This document shows, one piece after another, positions 9,781 to 18,772 of a stretch of 64,000 nucleotides of DNA (within the stretch, counting starts at the first letter, position 1; each line of letters begins with the position of its first letter). This DNA is from Roseiarcus sp963709655 (lineage in GTDB: Bacteria > Pseudomonadota > Alphaproteobacteria > Rhizobiales > Beijerinckiaceae). The position numbers and the translations under genes were made by a program. The notes beneath the pieces were generated by a model, which saw nothing but the letters and a program-made list of their open reading frames with translations, was not told the DNA's origin and did no database searches. The DNA lies in contig CAVPXF010000026.1 of the NCBI GenBank assembly GCA_963709655.1, positions 124,001 through 188,000 on the forward strand, given 5' to 3'.

Positions 9781-10400
9781 GCCGGACGACCCAATTCGAG
9801 GCGCCCCTGATCGAACGCCTGCCGTCGCATGGCCATCGCCGCCGCCCAGGCCTCGCGCGCCAGCCGGAAGGTGTGGCACTCGACCAGGCCTCCGCGCGCG
9901 GGGGCGCCCTTGAGGCCGGTCCAGGCGACCTCGAAGCCGCAGGTTTCCAGGACGTGCCGGGACGAATCGTTCTCGACCCGCACGTTGGCGAGGACCTCGA
10001 CGGAGTCGGTCAGGGAGAATCCGGTCTTGACCATCGCCCGGGTCGCCTCGGTGGTGAGGCCCTTTCCCCAATGCTCCGGCGTGAGGACGAAACCGAGCGT
10101 CAGCCGGTCGGCGCCGCGCAATTCGAGGCTGATCGAGCCGATGGCGTCAAGCTTGCCCTTCTTTGGGGTGATCACCAGCGTGAGATCCCGACCGGAGGCG
10201 TTGCCCTCGCGCGCTGCGTAGATGAAGCGCTCCGCCGAACCCAGCGGATAGGGATGCGGAATTCGCGCCGTGTAGCGGGCGACCTCCCACAACGAGCAGA
10301 AACGGTGGATCATCGGGGCGTCGGCGGCACGCGGCCAGCGCAGCCATAGCCGCGCCGTCTCCAGTCGGAAGACATCGTCTCTGGCAAGATCGGGAAACAT
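9777..10400 (-). CDS. GNAT N-acetyltransferase (RimJ/RimL type)
   Basis: A 207-residue GNAT-fold acetyltransferase. It begins with LETARLWLRWPRAADA, the usual first strand of RimJ/RimL-like enzymes. The acetyl-CoA loop region is LGFVLTPEHWGKGLTTEA, and the C-terminal strand region is VENDSSRHVLETCGFE. ATG 10400 has GGAG six bases upstream; a TTG at 10415 is possible. It sits between rpmA and obgE, a position commonly occupied by a GNAT gene in Rhizobiales, and overlaps obgE by ATGA. The substrate is unknown; a ribosomal protein N-terminus is a reasonable guess from context only. Confidence 0.87.
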   Translation of the reverse strand: MFPDLARDDVFRLETARLWLRWPRAADAPMIHRFCSLWEVARYTARIPHPYPLGSAERFIYAAREGNASGRDLTLVITPKKGKLDAIGSISLELRGADRLTLGFVLTPEHWGKGLTTEATRAMVKTGFSLTDSVEVLANVRVENDSSRHVLETCGFEVAWTGLKGAPARGGLVECHTFRLAREAWAAAMAMRRQAFDQGRLELGRPA

Positions 10401-10575
10401 GGAAGCTCCGGCCAAGCCGCCCCGAAAAGGGGCGTTAAACGACGAAGGAGACGCGGCGGCCGCATCCCCTTCGTAAGCTGGGCTTACCGGACGGATGAAA
10501 GGACCGATCTCCTTTCATGCTCATCTCGAAGCGTCTTTCTGGAGGCTCGAGAACGTCCGCGGGGGCTGGTCGCCG

Positions 10576-10604
10576 AAGCGGGGTTCTCGTCACCGACCCC
10601 GCTT
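10576..10604 (-). terminator. Hairpin at the 3' end of rplU-rpmA
   Basis: A perfect 9-bp inverted repeat (AAGCGGGGT / ACCCCGCTT, 11-nt loop) touches the rpmA stop codon. It is not followed by a clear T-run on the minus strand, so it may be a partial terminator or an mRNA-stabilising hairpin ahead of the GNAT-obgE genes. Confidence 0.4.
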
Positions 10605-10873
10605 TATTCTGCTGCTACTTGTTGAATTCGTACGCTGACATATTGCCGGCCGTCGCCTTTCAATTCGAAACAAACTTCGCCGGCGGCGGTGGCGAACAGG
10701 GTATGATCCGTACCCATGCCGACATTGCGGCCGGCGTGAAATTTCGTTCCGCGTTGACGCACCAGAATGTTGCCGGCGAGCGCCTGCTCGCCGCCGAACT
10801 TCTTCACGCCGAGACGACGGCCGTCCGAGTCGCGACCGTTGCGCGACGAACCGCCTGCCTTCTTGTGAGCCAT
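10604..10873 (-). CDS. rpmA: 50S ribosomal protein L27
   Basis: An 89-residue L27 that starts directly with MAHKKAGGSSRNGRDSDG, the conserved basic N-terminus reaching toward the peptidyl-transferase centre. It continues with LGVKKFGGEQALAGNI and RQRGTKFHAGRNVGMG. There is no firmicute-type cleavable N-extension. It lies 108 bp downstream of rplU in the standard order. Confidence 0.98.
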   Translation of the reverse strand: MAHKKAGGSSRNGRDSDGRRLGVKKFGGEQALAGNILVRQRGTKFHAGRNVGMGTDHTLFATAAGEVCFELKGDGRQYVSVRIQQVAAE

Positions 10874-10981
10874 TGTCCTGCTCCGAAACTGTTTGATGCG
10901 CCGCGCCCGAGGGCGGCGAGGTTGGATTCTCTATACTGCAAACCGACCGGCGAAGGAATCGCCGCGATCCGCAAATCGACT

Positions 10982-11299
10982 TTAAGCGCCTGGCTGAACC
11001 GCGGTGATCTTGACGATCGTCAAATCCTGCCGATGGCCGCGCTTGCGCTTCGAATTCTTGCGGCGCCGCTTCTTGAAGGCGATCACCTTCGCTCCGCGGG
11101 TCTGCTCGACGATTTCGCCAGTGACGCTCGCGCCGGCGACATGGGGCGCGCCGATGGCGCTGGTCTCGCCGTCGAACAGCGCCAGAACTTCGTTGAAGAC
11201 CACCTGCGAGCCGGCCTCTCCGGCCAAGGCCATGACGGTGATCTGTTTGTCGGCGGCGACCGTGTACTGCTTGCCGCCGGTCTTGATGACTGCGAACAT
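10982..11299 (-). CDS. rplU: 50S ribosomal protein L21
   Basis: A 105-residue L21: MFAVIKTGGKQYTVAADK at the N-terminus, GASVTGEIVEQTRGAKV in the middle and the basic KKRRRKNSKRKRGHRQ rRNA-binding stretch. It is first in the rplU-rpmA operon. The unusually long upstream region (about 880 bp to the next gene) must hold the operon promoter. Confidence 0.98.
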   Translation of the reverse strand: MFAVIKTGGKQYTVAADKQITVMALAGEAGSQVVFNEVLALFDGETSAIGAPHVAGASVTGEIVEQTRGAKVIAFKKRRRKNSKRKRGHRQDLTIVKITAVQPGA

Positions 11300-12124
11300 C
11301 GTTTGTCTTCCCGTGTTCCGCCCGGCTCGTTACGTGGGGAGAGGACCCCGCGCGGCCGGCTTCTTTGCAGTGGACCGAAATCGCAAACCCCTCGCGGGGC
11401 CGCGGGCGAACGCTCGGATTTGAGGTTTGGGTCGTCCGAGGGCGGTTCGACGGGCCCAGAGGCGAAAACCAAAAGCGCGGCCCGAAGGCCACGCTGGAGC
11501 AGCGCGCTCTATATGGGCGCGTCTGGCCGGAGTCAATGGCGCGGGCGCGGCCAAATTGCGGACGTGACCTTCGGGCGAGCGTTCCAGGCTGAGGCCAGCC
11601 GGCCCTCGCGCTGACGGCGGCGGTCGCGCATGATCAGCGCCGTTTGCGCGCGGCTGTCATCGCCGTTCCGAAGGGCCCCACCGACCTTCCGGCGCGAGAT
11701 AATTTGGATTTCCTCAGGTCTACGCAGCGGTGCATCAGGGCTCCGCGAATTCCCGCTTTTTGGCGGTTGGATTTATTTGGATTTCCTTGGATTCTCTCGT
11801 CCGAAATGAGCCTTTTCAATGGGTTACACGCGACCCGGGGCCAATTTTATTTTTGGGGGGGCCCTTTCCCGCGGGACCTTCAAAAAGCGCCGGCCGTTGT
11901 CGAGCCGAAAGTCGACCGCGCCGAACCTCCTCGCCAGGCGGAAAGGCTTGGCGCGCTCATGGATCATGGCAGTCGACATCGCGCAGGTCCGATTGGGCAT
12001 TGGGAACAGACTAACGCCGCCTTCGCTTTTTGGCAAGAAATTGTCGAACTCGGCGCCATTTTATACAAGCTCCGAGGCGCCGATTCGCTGTCGCAGTCCC
12101 TAACTGCATCGCCGCTCCGGCGAT
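11300..12124. other. Gene-free region upstream of rplU
   Basis: About 825 bp without a credible gene on either strand. The short frames present have no family resemblance and differ among themselves in composition. The rplU promoter and leader should lie in the first few hundred bases. The part around 11700-11870 is AT-richer, with repeated TTTGGATT-type words and a G7 run near 11854-11860. Confidence 0.5.
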
Positions 12125-12174
12125 TGTAGGCGCGGTCGCTGACCGCGCCCCCGCGGTCAGCGACCGCGCCTACA
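12125..12174 (-). terminator. Perfect 23-bp hairpin after malate synthase
   Basis: Arms 12125-12147 and 12152-12174 are exact reverse complements, beginning TGTAGGCGCGGTCGC, with a CCCC loop. The hairpin starts 8 bp beyond the aceB stop. It lacks a T-run, so it may be a transcript-end stabiliser, a bidirectional terminator or one copy of a palindromic dispersed repeat. I saw no second copy in this window. Confidence 0.6.
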
Positions 12175-12181
12175 GAGCCGC

Positions 12182-13780
12182 TCAATCGATCAGCCGGTAC
12201 GCCGGCAGGGTGAGGAACTCCTCGAACTCGGGCGCAAGCGACATGTCCGAGAAGACCTTGATCGCCTCGGGGAACCGGCCGCCCTCGTAGGCCGCCGCGC
12301 CGACTTCGCCCTTCACCCGCTCCATCTCGCCGGCAAGCGCGGCGCGGAACATGTCGGGCGTCGCCTCGCGGCCGTCGTCGAGCCTGGCTTTGAGGTGAAT
12401 CCACTGCCAGACCTGGGCGCGCGAGATTTCGGCGGTCGCCGCGTCCTCCATCAGGTTGTAGATCGGCACGGCGCCGCGGCCGCGCAGCCAGGCTTCGAAA
12501 TATTGCACGCCGACGCGGATGTTCTCGCGCAGGCCCTCCTCCGTCCGCTTGCCCTTGTGCATTTCGACGAGGTCCGTCGCCGTCACATGAACATCTTCCC
12601 GCTTCACCTCCAGCTGATTCGGGCCGGGCATCAACCGGTCGAACACCTCCATCGCCACCGGCACGAGGTCCGGATGGGCGACCCAGGTGCCGTCGTGGCC
12701 ATTGCCCGCCTCGCGCTCCTTGTCGGCGCGCACCTTGGCGAAGGCCGCGTCATTGGCGTGGGCGTCGCCCTTGACCGGGATCTGCGCCGCCATGCCGCCC
12801 ATCGCGAAAGCGCCGCGGCGGTGGCAGGTCTTGATCAGCAGCAGCGAATAGGCGTTGAGGAACGCCTGCCCCATCGTCATCACCGACCGGTCCGGCGTCA
12901 AAAATTGCGGATTCTTGCCGAGCCGCTTGATGAACGAGAAGATGTAGTCCCAGCGGCCGCAGTTGAGGCCGACGATGTGGTCGCGCAACTCATACAGGAT
13001 CTCGTCCATCTCGAACGCCGCCGGCAGCGTCTCGATCAGCACCGTCGCCTTGAACGACCCGTGCGGGACGGCCAGCGTCTCCTCGGCATGCGAGAAGACG
13101 TCGTTCCACAGGCGCGCCTCGAGATGGCCTTCCATCTTCGGCAGATAGAAGGCGACCGTCGAACCCTTGGCCATCTGGGTCTTGGCGCAGTGGAACACAT
13201 AGAGGCCGAAGTCGAACAGCGATCCCGAGATTTCGCGACCGTCCACGCTCACATGCCGTTCCGGCAGGTGCCAGCCGCGCGGACGCACCATCAGCGCGGC
13301 CGGGCTCGGTCCGAGACGATAGGCCTTGCCCGACGCCGGATCTGTGAAGTCGATCGCGCCCGCCCAGCGGTCCTTGAGGTTCGCCTGGCCCTCGATCATG
13401 TTGGCGAACATGGGGGACGAGGCGTCCTCGAAATCCGCCATGAACACCTTGGCGCCCGAGTTCAGCGCGTTGACGATCATCTTGCGGTCGACCGGCCCGG
13501 TGATCTCGACCCGGCGGTCGAGGAGATCGGCAGGGACAGGCGCGACGGTCCAGTCGCCGTCGCGGACCGCCTTGGTTTCCGTCAGGAAGTGCGGCAGCTG
13601 GCCGGCGTCGAACAGCTTCTGCCGCTCCATGCGTCGCGCCAGCAGTTCGCGCCGACGCCCGTCGAACCGGCGATGAAGGTCGGCGACGAACGCCAGCGCT
13701 TCGGGACTGAGAATGTCCGCCTGGCGGCCGCCGGTCTCGGCGTGAACTTCAACTCCTGGGGCGGCCGAATGCGCGGTCAT
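12182..13780 (-). CDS. aceB: Malate synthase A
   Basis: Condenses glyoxylate and acetyl-CoA to malate in the glyoxylate bypass. The 532-residue length and the residues match the A isoform, not the ~720-residue G isoform. Visible are VFMADFEDASSP, the LMVRPRGWHLPE segment (active-site Arg), LPKMEGHLEARLWNDVF, TVLIETLPAAFEMDEIL and the late KGKRTEEGLRENIRVG. ATG 13780 follows a GAGGAG site. No isocitrate lyase gene is adjacent. A LysR regulator and a DUF1127 gene lie just upstream; whether LysR controls aceB cannot be told. Confidence 0.96.
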   Translation of the reverse strand: MTAHSAAPGVEVHAETGGRQADILSPEALAFVADLHRRFDGRRRELLARRMERQKLFDAGQLPHFLTETKAVRDGDWTVAPVPADLLDRRVEITGPVDRKMIVNALNSGAKVFMADFEDASSPMFANMIEGQANLKDRWAGAIDFTDPASGKAYRLGPSPAALMVRPRGWHLPERHVSVDGREISGSLFDFGLYVFHCAKTQMAKGSTVAFYLPKMEGHLEARLWNDVFSHAEETLAVPHGSFKATVLIETLPAAFEMDEILYELRDHIVGLNCGRWDYIFSFIKRLGKNPQFLTPDRSVMTMGQAFLNAYSLLLIKTCHRRGAFAMGGMAAQIPVKGDAHANDAAFAKVRADKEREAGNGHDGTWVAHPDLVPVAMEVFDRLMPGPNQLEVKREDVHVTATDLVEMHKGKRTEEGLRENIRVGVQYFEAWLRGRGAVPIYNLMEDAATAEISRAQVWQWIHLKARLDDGREATPDMFRAALAGEMERVKGEVGAAAYEGGRFPEAIKVFSDMSLAPEFEEFLTLPAYRLID

Positions 13781-13865
13781 GGGGCTCCTCCGGTGTGGGC
13801 GGCGACGGTCCGAGGAGCTTGTCCTAGACTGTTTCGCTGTCCTTGGGGAGAGCCGAACCCAAGCC

Positions 13866-14138
13866 TCAAGCCGCGAGGCGCTGTATCGTCGCCGCTGCAT
13901 GCTCGCGCGCCGCGCGCCGCCGCGCCAATAGCGATGACGGATCGGCGTCGAGCGGCAACGCGCTCGCGTCGGCGACATCCTGCCGGGTGAGGCCGATATC
14001 GCGCAGTTCGTATTCGGACATTCGTGCGAGCTGGGCCATGGTCCGCCGGGCGGCGCCGACACGGGCCGGCCAGTTGAGCGCGCGCCTCAGCGCCGAGGCC
14101 GCGTCACGCGAGACAGTGCTGGAGAAGAAGGACAACAT
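13866..14138 (-). CDS. DUF1127-domain small protein
   Basis: A 90-residue basic protein with the DUF1127 core MAQLARMSEYELRDIGLTRQD at about residues 34-54, preceded by an Arg-rich helix and followed by an Ala/Arg-rich tail. DUF1127 proteins are short, arginine-rich and common in Rhizobiales; some have RNA-linked roles in phosphate or stress physiology. The gene is divergent from the LysR gene across about 180 bp, so the two may share regulatory sites. An upstream extension to 14201 is possible, but ATG 14138 gives the normal family start. Confidence 0.85.
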   Translation of the reverse strand: MLSFFSSTVSRDAASALRRALNWPARVGAARRTMAQLARMSEYELRDIGLTRQDVADASALPLDADPSSLLARRRAAREHAAATIQRLAA

Positions 14139-14318
14139 GGTCAGTCTCCCAAGTGGGCGCGAAAACCCTGTCGCGGACGAGCGAACGCCGCGCCGCTTCA
14201 AAGATTCGAACGGCTGAGCCGTCTCCGAATCGGGCTGTGCCTCACTGCTACCGCTTTCCGATTGATCGGTCTAACGAATGTTTGTAAGGAAACCGATAAC
14301 AAGTTCGGATGGATTGAA

Positions 14319-15182
14319 ATGCTCGACACGGATCAGTTGCGGTCATTCCTGGCGATCGTCGACACCGGCTCCTTCACACGAGCCGCCGAGAGGGTTCACA
14401 AGACCCAGTCGGCTGTGTCGATGCACATGCGCCGGCTCGAGCAGCAGCTCGGCTGCGCCCTGTTCGTCAAGCAGGGCCGGGGCGCGCGGCTGACGGCCGA
14501 GGGCGAAGCCCTGATCGACTTCGCCCGCCGCATCGTGCAGATCGAAGCCGGCGCCGTCGCGGCTTTGTCGCGCAGGGGCCTGCGCGGCGCGGTGCGGCTC
14601 GGGATTCCGGACGACTATTCGGAGACCTATCTCGCCGATATCCTCGGCCGCTTCAGCCGCAAGCATCCCTTGGTCGAGGTGTCGGTGTCGTGTGAAGGCT
14701 CGCCCGAGCTTGTGCAGCAGGTCTCGGCGGGCGCGCTCGAACTGGCGCTGGTGACCGAATATCCGGGCGTGCACGGCTTCGAGATTCTGTGCGAGCAGCC
14801 GCTCGTGTGGGCCGCGGCCGAGCGTTTCCACGTCGAGGGCGACGCTCCGATCCCGCTTGCGCTCGGCGCCGTCTCCTGTCTATGGCGGCGCGACGCGGAC
14901 GAAGCCCTGGCGGAGACCGACCGGCCGACCCGCAACCTGGTCCTTTCGAAGAATTTTTCCGCCATCGGCGCGGTCGTGCGCGCTGGCCTCGCGGCGACGA
15001 CGCTGCCCGAATCGATGGTCGGCGAGGGTCTGCGCATTCTCGGCGCCGCGGAGGGGCTTCCGGAACTGCCGCTGACCCGGATGGGGCTCATCCACGCGCC
15101 CGGCCGTCCCAGCGAAGAGACGAAGGCGCTCGCCAACGCCATCCGCGAAACGGTGAGCCTGCCGGCGCGCCGCGCCGCGTGA
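14319..15182 (+). CDS. LysR-family transcriptional regulator
   Basis: A 287-residue LysR regulator. The winged HTH is at residues 1-60 (LDTDQLRSFLAIVDTGSFT, RVHKTQSAVSMHMRRLE), followed by a LysR substrate-binding domain starting GAVRLGIPDDYSETYL. ATG 14319 gives the canonical start; the frame extends to 14262 without better support. Regulators with the IPDDY(S/A)E signature occur widely in proteobacteria and the effector is unknown here. Divergent to DUF1127, with aceB beyond it. Confidence 0.92.
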   Translation: MLDTDQLRSFLAIVDTGSFTRAAERVHKTQSAVSMHMRRLEQQLGCALFVKQGRGARLTAEGEALIDFARRIVQIEAGAVAALSRRGLRGAVRLGIPDDYSETYLADILGRFSRKHPLVEVSVSCEGSPELVQQVSAGALELALVTEYPGVHGFEILCEQPLVWAAAERFHVEGDAPIPLALGAVSCLWRRDADEALAETDRPTRNLVLSKNFSAIGAVVRAGLAATTLPESMVGEGLRILGAAEGLPELPLTRMGLIHAPGRPSEETKALANAIRETVSLPARRAA

Positions 15183-15314
15183 GGCCCCTCATCGTTCCCT
15201 CCAAGAGGTTAAGATTCAAGCTTAAGAGGTTCTTAAGCCCGAAATGACAAGGTTCCGCTCCGTAACGCGGGCGCGAACGGTCGTGGCCCTGACCTTGGAC
15301 GGGGGACGACTGTC

Positions 15315-16221
15315 ATGCCCAATTGGGCGCGGGCCGCCAATTGGACGGCGCTGGCGATCGGCGCGGGCCTGATCCTCGCCTCGGTCGAATGCGCCCTGGC
15401 TGCCGACCTTCCCCCTGCGCCGAGCCTGCCGCAGGCCGGACCGTCGTCCGAGGACTTCAGCGGCTGGTATCTGCGCGGCGATCTCGGAGCAGGCTTCGAG
15501 CCCGCGCCCGCGCTGAACGCCGCCGCCGATCCGATCGCGTCGATCGTTCCGGGCGGCGTTCTGTCTCCCTACGGAACCGGGTCCTTTCGCAACTCGACCT
15601 TGTCGCCGTCCGGAACGATCGACGCCGGCGTCGGCTATGTCCTGAACCCTTGGTTGCGAATGGACGGGACGCTGGAATACCGCTTCGGCGCCAGACTCCG
15701 GTCATCCTTGGCGATCGTGGATCCCGCGCCGCTCGGCGGCGGAGGAACTCTTTTCCGCCGCCGACGGGCTTCGCGCCGGCGTCTCCTCGATCGTCGCGCT
15801 CCTCAACGGCTACGTCGATCTCGGCAATTACTGGGGCGTCACGCCCTTCCTCGGGGCCGGCGTCGGCGTCGCGGACAATGCGCTGTCGGGCGTATCCGAC
15901 CAGGGGCTCGCCATCTCGGGCGCCGGCCCGGCGATCCCGGTCGGCGGGGTCTTCTCCAATGCGTCGAGGACGAACTTCGCCTGGGCGCTGACGGCCGGGC
16001 TCGACTTCGACATCGGCCCAAACCTCAAGATCGAGGCGAGCTACCGCTATCTCGATCTCGGCTCGCTCGCGCTGGGCGGCCTTCATTGCGCGGCTGGATG
16101 CGGCGGCGCCGTCGCGGCGTCGTCGCGTGGCGCCCTGGTTTCGAACGACATCCGGATCGGCCTCATCTGGCTGGTCGAGCAGCCCCCGCCCGCCGCGGCG
16201 CCGATCGTCGCGCGGGACTGA
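15315..16221 (+). CDS. Outer-membrane beta-barrel protein (Omp25/RopB-like), frame interrupted near 15745
   Basis: A secreted porin-like protein of about 301 residues once one base is removed. The signal peptide (AIGAGLILASVECALA) is followed by ADLPPAPSLP, the sequence style of Rhizobiales Omp25-family proteins, then GWYLRGDLGAGFE. After the break come LLNGYVDLGNYWGVTPFLGAG, DFDIGPNLKIEASYRYLDLGS and a final strand with NDIRIGLIWLV. The break lies at GGAGGAACTC (15741-15750). Removing an A leaves GGACTC, which contains a GANTC site; removing a G also restores the frame, so this site is ambiguous. No frame covers the whole gene as given. Confidence 0.75.
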
Positions 16222-16387
16222 TCGGCCGGCCGCGCTTCACTTTCGCGTGAGCCGCCGGCTTCGGCGCGGCGCCGGCGCGGGCGCGGTTGCCATCCGTCGC
16301 CGACGCTTGTACCGATGGCCTCCCCGCGTCGCCGCCTTCGTCGTAGGCCCGGCGGCGGGCGCGGCTTTCCTCGCCTCGAAGGCTTGC

Positions 16388-17359
16388 ATGACCGACGCGA
16401 CCGCGCCGCGGGCGGGACTCCTCCGTTCCGTCTGGGCCAATCCGATCCTGCTCCTGGTGCTGACGACGCTCATCTGGGCCGGCCATTCGATCGTCGGACG
16501 CCTCGCGGTCGGCGAGATCGGTCCGATGACCCTGACCTGCATGCGCTGGGCGGTGGCGCTCGTTCCGATCCTCATCGCTGCACGGCCGGCGCTCAGGCGG
16601 GACTGGCCGGCCTTGCGAGCGCGCTGGCTCTACCTCACCGTGATGGGCACGGCCGGCTACACGGTCTTTGTCGCGCTCTTCTATGTCGCCGCCCATCGCA
16701 CCAGCGCGCTCAACCTGTCGATCATCCAGGGCGCGATCCCGGCGCTCGTCCTCGTCGGCGCGCGAATGTTCCTCGGCATTCGCTTCACCGCGCTGCAGGC
16801 GCTCGGCGCTTTCGTCACGATGGCGGGCGTCGCGGTGATCGCCGCGCAGGGCGACCCCGCCCGCCTGATGGCGCTCGCCTTCAACAGCGGCGACGTGATG
16901 ATGGTGGTCGCGGCCGTGCTTTACGCCGGCTATACGATCGGCCTTCGCCAGCGGCCCCATGTTTCGGGCCTCAGCATGCTCGCGGCCATGGCGGCCGCGG
17001 CTTTCGTCACCTCCGTGCCGCTGATGATCTGGGAAATCGCTTCCGGCGGCTTCGTTTGGCCGACTCCGCACGGATTGCTGGCGCTCGCCTATGTCGCGCT
17101 CGGCCCCGCCTTCGCCGCACAGATGTTCTTCATGCGCGGCGTCGAGCTGATCGGGCCGGGCCGGGCCGGCGTCTTCGTCAATCTGGTCCCGGTGTTCGGC
17201 GCGATCATGGCGGTGGGGTTGCTCGGCGAGCCGTTCGCCGCCTATCATGTCGTTGCGCTCGCGCTGGTCATCGGCGGCATCGCCGTCGCGCAAAAGGGCG
17301 CCAATCGCGCGACACACATTCGTTCCAGATCCGGAGGAGCCAATGGGCCAGTGGATTGA
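16388..17359 (+). CDS. DMT-superfamily (EamA) inner-membrane transporter
   Basis: A 323-residue protein with about ten hydrophobic helices in two EamA repeats: ILLLVLTTLIWAGHSIVGRL in the first and VVAAVLYAGYTIGLRQR opening the second. It also has the characteristic LNLSIIQGAIPALVL and AGVFVNLVPVFGAIMAVGLLGE. Such proteins export metabolites or amino acids; the substrate is unknown. ATG 16388 is chosen because upstream sequence in the same frame is basic and not membrane-like. Its 3' end overlaps the dienelactone hydrolase gene by 17 bp, so the two are probably cotranscribed. Confidence 0.88.
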   Translation: MTDATAPRAGLLRSVWANPILLLVLTTLIWAGHSIVGRLAVGEIGPMTLTCMRWAVALVPILIAARPALRRDWPALRARWLYLTVMGTAGYTVFVALFYVAAHRTSALNLSIIQGAIPALVLVGARMFLGIRFTALQALGAFVTMAGVAVIAAQGDPARLMALAFNSGDVMMVVAAVLYAGYTIGLRQRPHVSGLSMLAAMAAAAFVTSVPLMIWEIASGGFVWPTPHGLLALAYVALGPAFAAQMFFMRGVELIGPGRAGVFVNLVPVFGAIMAVGLLGEPFAAYHVVALALVIGGIAVAQKGANRATHIRSRSGGANGPVD

Positions 17360-18011
17360 ACTCGAGCCCGAAGGCGCCGGGCCGATCGCCGCCTGGCGGG
17401 CCGACCCCGCGGGCAAGCCGCTGGGCGGGATCGTCGTCATCCAGGAGATCTTCGGCGTCAACGCGCATATCCGCGAGGTGACCGACCGTTTCGCCGCGGA
17501 AGGATATCTGGCCGTCGCCCCGGCGATCTTCGACCGCGTCGAGAAGGGTTTCGACGTCGGCTACGACGCGGACGCGCGCGCCCGCGCGATGCCGTTGATG
17601 GGCAAGCTCGATTTCGAGCAGGTGCTGCGCGACGCGGCGGCCGCCATCGCGGTCGCCAGCGAAGGCGGCAAGGTCGGGATCGTCGGCTATTGCTTCGGCG
17701 GCAGCGTCGCCTGGGCGGCCGCCGCTCGCCTGCCCGGCCTCTCGGCCGCGGTCGGCTACTACGGCGGGCGGATTCTGCAGATGCAGGATCTCGAGCCCAA
17801 GGCCCCGATCATGCTGCATTTCGGCGAAAGGGACCAGCACATCCCGATCGCCGGCGTGAGGGAGCTGGCGGCGGCCCGCCCGGACGTGCCCATCCACATC
17901 TACCCGGCCGACCACGGCTTCAACTGCGATCACCGGGAAAGCTACGAGGCCGCGAGCGCGGCGCTGGCGTGGGAACGCACGCTGGCGTTCTTTGGCGCAC
18001 ATCTCGCTTAA
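17343..18011 (+). CDS. Dienelactone hydrolase family protein
   Basis: A 222-residue alpha/beta hydrolase of the DLH family. The nucleophile is cysteine in GIVGYCFGGSVAW (elbow G-x-C-x-G-G), with Asp in HFGERDQHIP and His in PADHGFNCD completing the Cys-Asp-His triad. The N-terminus has IVVIQEIFGVNAHIREV, also typical. It hydrolyses dienelactone-type or related esters; the real substrate is unknown. GGAGGAGCCA lies just before ATG 17343. The gene overlaps the end of the DMT transporter. Confidence 0.92.
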   Translation: MGQWIELEPEGAGPIAAWRADPAGKPLGGIVVIQEIFGVNAHIREVTDRFAAEGYLAVAPAIFDRVEKGFDVGYDADARARAMPLMGKLDFEQVLRDAAAAIAVASEGGKVGIVGYCFGGSVAWAAAARLPGLSAAVGYYGGRILQMQDLEPKAPIMLHFGERDQHIPIAGVRELAAARPDVPIHIYPADHGFNCDHRESYEAASAALAWERTLAFFGAHLA

Positions 18012-18084
18012 GGCGCGCGAGCCGGTACGCATCAGCGCCGGTACGCCGCGTCCGCTCGCGTGCCGGACCGCCCCTCCGTTCTGT

Positions 18085-18670
18085 TCATTCTGCGCCGTTC
18101 CAGCGCCTGAAGCCTTCCAGCTCGATGTCGAAGACATCGAGGATCTTGCCGACAATATGATGCACCATGTCCTCGACCGTTCGAGGATGATTGTAGAACG
18201 TCAGCACGGGCGGCAGGATGATGGCGCCGCAGGCGGACAGCGCCTGCATGTTCTGGAGATGGATCGGACTGAGCGGAGATTCGCGCGCCACCAGCACCAG
18301 CTTGCGGCGTTCCTTGAGCGTGACGTCGGCGGCGCGCGACAGAAGATTTTCGGAAAAGCCATGCGCAATGGCCGCCAGGGTTTTCATGCTGCATGGGACG
18401 ACTGCCATGCCTTCCGTCTTGAACGACCCGCTGGCAATGCTGGCGCCGACATCGTCGAACTCGGTGAGTTTGCGTCGCCAGCGCCGCGATCTCATCGAGA
18501 CTGTACGGCGTCTCATAGGCGATGGTCGTTGCGGCGTGCCGGGAGACGATGAGATGGGTTTCCCACTCGGCATGCCGGCGCAGCGCCCTGAGACACTCCA
18601 CGCCGAGAACCGCGCCGCTGGCGCCGCTGATCCCCACGATCAAACGCTTGCTTGCTGTTTCCTTGGTCAT
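18085..18670 (-). CDS. ubiX: Flavin prenyltransferase UbiX, frame interrupted near 18457
   Basis: UbiX prenylates FMN to make the prFMN cofactor of UbiD-type decarboxylases, for example in ubiquinone synthesis. The N-terminus RLIVGISGASGAVLG and later GASIASGSFKTEGMAVVPCSMKTL, ENLLSRAADVTLKERRKLVLV and ESPLSPIHLQNM are diagnostic. The frame breaks at GAACTC, 18457-18462 on the plus strand. Removing one A gives a 194-residue protein with THRVDDVGASIASGSF across the junction and leaves a GACTC (GANTC) site. The corrected length is normal, so I favour a sequence error over a pseudogene. Confidence 0.87.
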
Positions 18671-18772
18671 GGCCGCCCCGGTTCGCCGGTCGCGACAGCG
18701 AGGCCCAATCGGGGCTCCGTCCTCGACCGTGGACGACCTTAACGGAACGCCTCGCGATCATCGACCCCGCGC

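Noticed and set aside
10517..11614. Plus-strand frame across rpmA and rplU
   Set aside because: Antisense to two ribosomal protein genes; no similarity to any family I know.
12395..13990. 531-codon plus-strand frame opposite malate synthase
   Set aside because: Shadow frame; malate synthase A is unmistakable on the minus strand.
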